9,385 nucleotides of DNA from Syntrophaceae bacterium UBA2208 (GTDB lineage: Bacteria; Desulfobacterota; BSN033; UBA1163), in the NCBI GenBank assembly GCA_002327885.1, contig DCUS01000154.1, positions 11,676 through 21,060 of the forward strand, in the 5' to 3' direction. Every line of letters starts with the position of its first letter. Positions within the stretch are counted from its first letter, which is position 1. Position numbers and translations under genes: made by a program. Below the pieces are notes generated by a model. It was not told where the DNA came from, searched no databases, and worked only from the letters and a program-made list of their open reading frames with translations. Of this stretch, positions 6,888 through 9,385 are shown piece by piece.

Positions 6888-7241
6888 TCAAGGGTTTTGT
6901 TTCATTTCGGGTGTAATCTGCGCAAGAAGTCCTGACCCTTCTAAAATCCGCTTCGACATATGGAATGCACGTACTGCCAGGAGGTGGCGCTCCTGTTCAA
7001 CAGGCCAGATGCGACGCCATCGACAGATCTCCCGCTGCATATCGACGAGTTCCACAGAAGCCAGGTCTCCACTCCATTCCATGAGCCAAGCTATTTCCCG
7101 CATTAAATCAATGATTGCCCCATCGCTCCGCCTCATCAGAATCCATTTGTTGAGGCGGAGCAGGTTAGAGGCGATATTGCCCATACGCACGGAACTTCCA
7201 TCTCGAATAAAACGCTCACGCATCCTTTTTAAATCTTTCAT
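6888..7241 (-). CDS. Small Trp-rich helical protein, partner of DUF5674
   Basis: 117-aa soluble protein of unknown function, mostly helical, with five Trp (33, 52, 56, 75, 79) and a basic N-terminus (MKDLKRMRERFIRDG). Central parts read SNLLRLNKWILMRR, then LMREIAWLMEWSGDLASVEL, CRWRRIWP and RAFHMSKRILEGSGLL. It resembles unnamed proteins that I recall from cyanobacteria and other phyla beside similar genes, but I cannot name a family. The ATG at 7241 overlaps the stop of the DUF5674 gene as ATGA, a strong sign of translational coupling. The upstream ATG at 7262 has no ribosome binding site. A two-gene functional unit is likely. A toxin-antitoxin role is only a guess and no nuclease or antitoxin motif is visible. 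Confidence 0.72.
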   Translation of the reverse strand: MKDLKRMRERFIRDGSSVRMGNIASNLLRLNKWILMRRSDGAIIDLMREIAWLMEWSGDLASVELVDMQREICRWRRIWPVEQERHLLAVRAFHMSKRILEGSGLLAQITPEMKQNP

Positions 7242-7582
7242 TTGGATCCCATCTCTAACCATTGGCGCACAGTGGTTTCGATCCTCTTTCGCAGCTCCGG
7301 ATCTTCAATCTCCATCCCACGGTTCCCCTGATGAGGGCGGATATTAATTAAAGCCCCAAACCCCACCACGTTTGAATCAGGATACCAATCAGCACCCCAG
7401 ATGTCTTCCTGCCGACTCCCATCTTCGAGCAGGACTTCTTCGCAATCGGCATGATACTCACCGCCTCCGGCAAGTACTCTCCGTTCCACGTCGACAGCCA
7501 GTTTGATATATGTCTCAAGTTCTTCCAGCATTTCCTGAATCTCTTTTTCTGTGGCTTCTTGCCGTATAATATGAATTTTCAT
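7238..7582 (-). CDS. DUF5674 family protein
   Basis: 114-aa protein assigned to DUF5674 by its pattern: an N-terminal strand (MKIHII), a helix of about 25 residues (EEMLE-type) ending in the conserved DVERRVLAGGGEYHADCEE (31-49), then LLEDGSRQEDIWGADWYPD (51-69), and INIRPHQGNRGMEIEDP (79-95) before a final helix. The conserved His-Ala-Asp/Glu cluster and the RPxQGNRxMEIEDP motif look like a binding or catalytic site, but no activity is known to me. The start at 7582 has no Shine-Dalgarno sequence, unlike the housekeeping genes of this window. A predicted promoter lies about 50 nt upstream. Next to it are remnants of a recombinase and an excisionase-like protein, so acquisition by transfer is plausible. 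Confidence 0.82.
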   Translation of the reverse strand: MKIHIIRQEATEKEIQEMLEELETYIKLAVDVERRVLAGGGEYHADCEEVLLEDGSRQEDIWGADWYPDSNVVGFGALINIRPHQGNRGMEIEDPELRKRIETTVRQWLEMGSK

Positions 7583-7632
7583 GTTGTATTTTGGTTTAAT
7601 GGATCTTTAGGATTCAAATAATCCGATGATTA

Positions 7633-7660
7633 ATCTTACGATTTAACCGAACGATGTCAA
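7633..7660 (-). promoter_or_regulatory. Predicted promoter of the DUF5674 pair
   Basis: Minus strand: -35 TTGACA (7660-7655), 16-nt spacer, -10 TAAGAT (7638-7633); start near 7626. The 8-bp palindrome GATTAATC (7628-7635) overlaps the -10, and GGATT/AATCC (7610-7624) lies in the leader. Both could be operator half-sites (inference). The -35 falls inside the decayed recombinase. Confidence 0.5.
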
Positions 7661-7869
7661 GCGGTTTGTTTATCTCAACCATCCAGAAGGATGGAGATGA
7701 TAAGGCTCTGCTGGAAAGCTTAAAACTATAAAACAATTATTGTCTAATTCGCCTTCATCCAAATGGATATTATACGGGTATGAGGCGCGATGATATTTTG
7801 AACCTTACCTGGAAGAAGGTGAATATGTAGGAGGGGTATCTCGATCTTGAACCGGTCAAGGTATCCTCC
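7647..7869 (+). pseudogene. Decayed tyrosine recombinase (phage-type integrase) fragment
   Basis: Three stretches match successive parts of a tyrosine-recombinase catalytic domain. First, 7650-7697 reads NDVKRFVYLNHPEGWR, like the NPVKRV.FL...EGR linker. After two stops (TGA, TAA at 7698-7703), 7716-7763 in the same frame reads KLKTIKQLLSNSPSSK, like EEIKKLLSNSPxHLK. Then, one frame shifted, 7768-7827 reads YYTGMRRDDILNLTWKKVNM. This contains the TGMRR box with the first catalytic Arg, followed by a TAG and EGYLDLEPVKV to 7860. The frameshift coincides with loss of about 8 residues. The downstream HxxR and Tyr regions are absent. The gene is therefore dead. It marks a past integration event. 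Nothing else is coded on the plus strand here. Confidence 0.75.
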
Positions 7870-7882
7870 TAATACGCCTCCC

Positions 7883-8068
7883 TCATTTCCCTTTACTTTG
7901 TTTCAATAAAAGGGTCTCATGAGTGAACCATTCCTTTCCTCTCTTAACTGCGATGAATTTCCCTCTGGATATAAGGGTCCTTATGCTGTCCGGAGAATAG
8001 TTAAGAGCTCTTCCGACTTCTTGCGCAGGTTTCAGCTTTATTAGGCAATCAGATTGGGTCTTGGAATT
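7883..8068 (-). pseudogene. Excisionase-like HTH reading frame without a start codon
   Basis: A minus-strand frame ending in TGA at 7885-7883 reads KLKPAQEVGRALNYSPDSIR then TLISRGKFIAVKRGKEWFTH then ETLLLKQSKGK. This fits the MerR/excisionase-type winged helix (HTH_17): helix AxEVGRAL, recognition helix SPDSIRTLISRGK, and the wing FIAVKRGKEWF. The frame is open only back to a TGA at 8071-8069, with no ATG, GTG or TTG. It overlaps the end of the QueG-like gene by 28 nt. Either the 5' end was lost or it starts from a rare codon (CTG at 8035, ATA). Together with the recombinase remnant it looks like the leftover control region of an integrated element. Functional DNA binding is possible but unproven. 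Confidence 0.55.
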
Positions 8069-8949
8069 TCAAATTCACAGGGGACGTCAGTTTGACAGAG
8101 ACCGCAGGAAGGGGGAGGATTTTGCAGCCCGTATTCTAACCGTTTCGCTACCAAAGGTTGGGACCGGAGATATTCGTGGCATTTATCCTTATCATGTCCC
8201 TTCTCCGTAATCGCACCGGCCGGACATCTCGGAATGCACTTTCCACATTTTTCATTCCGAAACTGCAGACAGTTTTCTCTATAGTCACGGTATTTCTTCT
8301 CGCTGGGTGTCAGCTTAAGAAGGGTGACCACACTGCCAAATCGAACCGCCATCCCTTTGGGAGTGATGAGACCGTCATTGAGGCTGAATGTTCCGAGGCC
8401 ACAGGCATAAGCAATATGGCGTTCAGACCAGGGGGAGGCCCAGCCCACCTTTTCATCGCGGGCATATTGGAATGTTGGAGAAAGAGTGGGTGCGACAGCC
8501 ACATGTCCTAAATCCTCTAAAAAGGTCGCGACATGTTTCTTGAGAGCGCCATTACAGGCTTCTCCAAAATCTCGGGTGTAAGCCCAGAGTTTGGATGGAA
8601 ATTGCTTCTCCTGACGATTACTTGTTCGAGTATCTTCAGAAACGGGGAGGGCCCATGAAATGACGCTGATCTGTTCAATTTGGGTAAAGAGAAGGCCTCT
8701 GCCTCTCTCTTTGAGATTGGCTGACATGATTTCTCTTGGGGTGAGATGAAAGGAACCAATGAGGGTTTTATATTCAAAAAAAAGGGGATCCATCCCCGAG
8801 GCAAATCCTATCAGAGGTTCTTCCCAATAAACTCCGTGGTCGATTTGGGTTCTTCGATTGGGCTGGGCTTCATTAATGAAGTTTTTAATGAGTTGTTCGA
8901 GAACCCTGTTTGGATTCTTGAGGAAAACGACCTTTTCCTCTTTTGTCAT
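8041..8949 (-). CDS. QueG-like corrinoid/[4Fe-4S] protein
   Basis: 302-aa cytosolic protein resembling epoxyqueuosine reductase QueG and the reductive-dehalogenase-type corrinoid fold, but too divergent to call QueG. The middle reads ERHIAYACGLGTFSLNDGLI (177-196) and VRFGSVVTLLKL (202-213), matching the family's GLGxxGxN and GSxxT elements that line the cobalamin. The C-terminal ferredoxin module has eight Cys suited to two [4Fe-4S] clusters: C227, C235, C238, C242 (CGKCIPRCPAGAI) and C257, C282, C285, C291 (CGLCQTDVPCE). The substrate is unknown; queuosine synthesis is one option, another corrinoid reduction is equally possible. The ATG at 8949 has AAAAGGGG about 7 nt upstream. The ATG at 8970 would overlap the preceding gene by 8 nt and lacks a strong ribosome binding site. 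It follows the IscU-like gene by 13 nt, likely one operon. Confidence 0.8.
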   Translation of the reverse strand: MTKEEKVVFLKNPNRVLEQLIKNFINEAQPNRRTQIDHGVYWEEPLIGFASGMDPLFFEYKTLIGSFHLTPREIMSANLKERGRGLLFTQIEQISVISWALPVSEDTRTSNRQEKQFPSKLWAYTRDFGEACNGALKKHVATFLEDLGHVAVAPTLSPTFQYARDEKVGWASPWSERHIAYACGLGTFSLNDGLITPKGMAVRFGSVVTLLKLTPSEKKYRDYRENCLQFRNEKCGKCIPRCPAGAITEKGHDKDKCHEYLRSQPLVAKRLEYGLQNPPPSCGLCQTDVPCEFEIPRPNLIA

Positions 8950-8962
8950 GAGGCGGCCCCTT

Positions 8963-9385
8963 TTAATCATTCTCTATTTTTTTCAAATCAAAACCACCCT
9001 TTTCATGAACTCCGGCCCGTTTGCAGTGGAACTCCTCGATCGCCAATTTTAAAGCATCGGTCGCCAGAGTGAAACAGGGGACTTTTTCTTTGGGCAATTG
9101 GGCGAGGACTTCCCTGGAGGTCTCCTCCGATATCTTCATGGCTTCATTTGGGGTGGCCCCGATGATCCGCTCGGTTAAAATCGAACTGGTGGCGATGGCA
9201 GCTCCACAGCCAAAAGTTTTAAACTTCGCCTCGGTAATTTTCCCGCCATCGATTTTAATGAACATTTGCATAATGTCTCCACAGGAGGCATTTCCGACGG
9301 TGCCGACACCATCCGGGTTAGAAATTTCCCCTACATTTCTTGGATTTTGAAAGTGTTCCATTAAAAATTTTGGATATTTTGCCAT
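8963..9385 (-). CDS. IscU/NifU-type Fe-S cluster scaffold protein
   Basis: 140-aa scaffold that assembles [2Fe-2S]/[4Fe-4S] clusters and hands them to apo-proteins. The N-terminus (KFLMEHFQNPRNVGEI) and the three ligand Cys fit the family: NASCGDIM (C35, with D37), FKTFGCGAAIATSS (C60) and KVPCFTLATDALK (C104). The LPPVK chaperone-binding motif of IscU appears as LPKEK. The residue before the third Cys is Pro instead of the His seen in E. coli IscU. The ATG is the last codon-start of the window, so its ribosome binding site and the upstream gene (often a cysteine desulfurase) are not visible and a longer start cannot be excluded. The downstream Fe-S protein gene in the same direction is a plausible client. 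Confidence 0.92.
   Translation of the reverse strand: MAKYPKFLMEHFQNPRNVGEISNPDGVGTVGNASCGDIMQMFIKIDGGKITEAKFKTFGCGAAIATSSILTERIIGATPNEAMKISEETSREVLAQLPKEKVPCFTLATDALKLAIEEFHCKRAGVHEKGGFDLKKIEND

Noticed and set aside
7679..7694. Hairpin CCATCC-AGAA-GGATGG as a terminator
   Set aside because: Six-base stem without a T-tract on either strand; it lies inside the integrase remnant.
7654..7731. 25-codon plus-strand frame starting ATG at 7654
   Set aside because: No ribosome binding site, and the sequence is better explained by the integrase remnant in another frame.
8158..9350. Long plus-strand frames opposite the QueG-like and IscU-like genes
   Set aside because: Antisense shadows; the minus strand carries conserved motifs throughout.

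Overview
The window looks like a chromosomal segment of an uncultivated anaerobic bacterium, most likely Desulfobacterota (Deltaproteobacteria) or a neighbour such as Nitrospirota. This is an inference. It rests on the mix of families (DUF3786, a QueG-like corrinoid/Fe-S protein beside an IscU-type scaffold, a GGDEF protein with an LPG-type start, era followed by a RodZ-like gene). It also rests on two dispersed palindromic repeats that I associate with such genomes. Shine-Dalgarno sequences are strong and close to consensus at nearly all housekeeping genes.

Layout, left to right. (1) 12-1886, plus strand: era (ribosome-assembly GTPase) and a RodZ/HTH_25-DUF4115 membrane protein, 12 nt apart. 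(2) 1905-3022: a PaaI-like hotdog thioesterase (minus) and a basic protein of unknown function (plus) diverge from a region with two clear sigma70-type promoters. (3) 3017-3181: a possible minus-strand gene remnant cut by a perfect GC-rich palindrome. (4) 3201-4357, minus: a DUF3786 protein and a CxxC thioredoxin-fold protein in one operon with a readable promoter. (5) 4381-4462: a dispersed inverted repeat. (6) 4694-6605, plus: a two-TM HAMP-GGDEF protein with a degenerate active site, then a lipoprotein with a C-terminal coiled coil, 16 nt apart. (7) 6692-6807, minus: tRNA-Ala(GGC) with encoded CCA and its own promoter.

(8) 6888-8068 is the accessory part. A DUF5674 gene overlaps a Trp-rich small gene by ATGA, and the pair has its own promoter but no Shine-Dalgarno sequence at the first gene. 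Upstream lie a decayed tyrosine recombinase (three in-frame stops and a frameshift) and an excisionase-like helix-turn-helix reading frame with no normal start codon. The two remnants look like the scar of an integrated element. (9) 8041-9385, minus: an IscU-like Fe-S scaffold gene followed closely by a gene for a corrinoid/2x[4Fe-4S] QueG-like protein. Cluster assembly is therefore encoded beside a likely cluster-containing client.

Nothing here is a clear new defence or mobile system. The best leads are the DUF5674 plus Trp-rich pair beside the recombinase scar, and the DUF3786 plus thioredoxin-fold operon.
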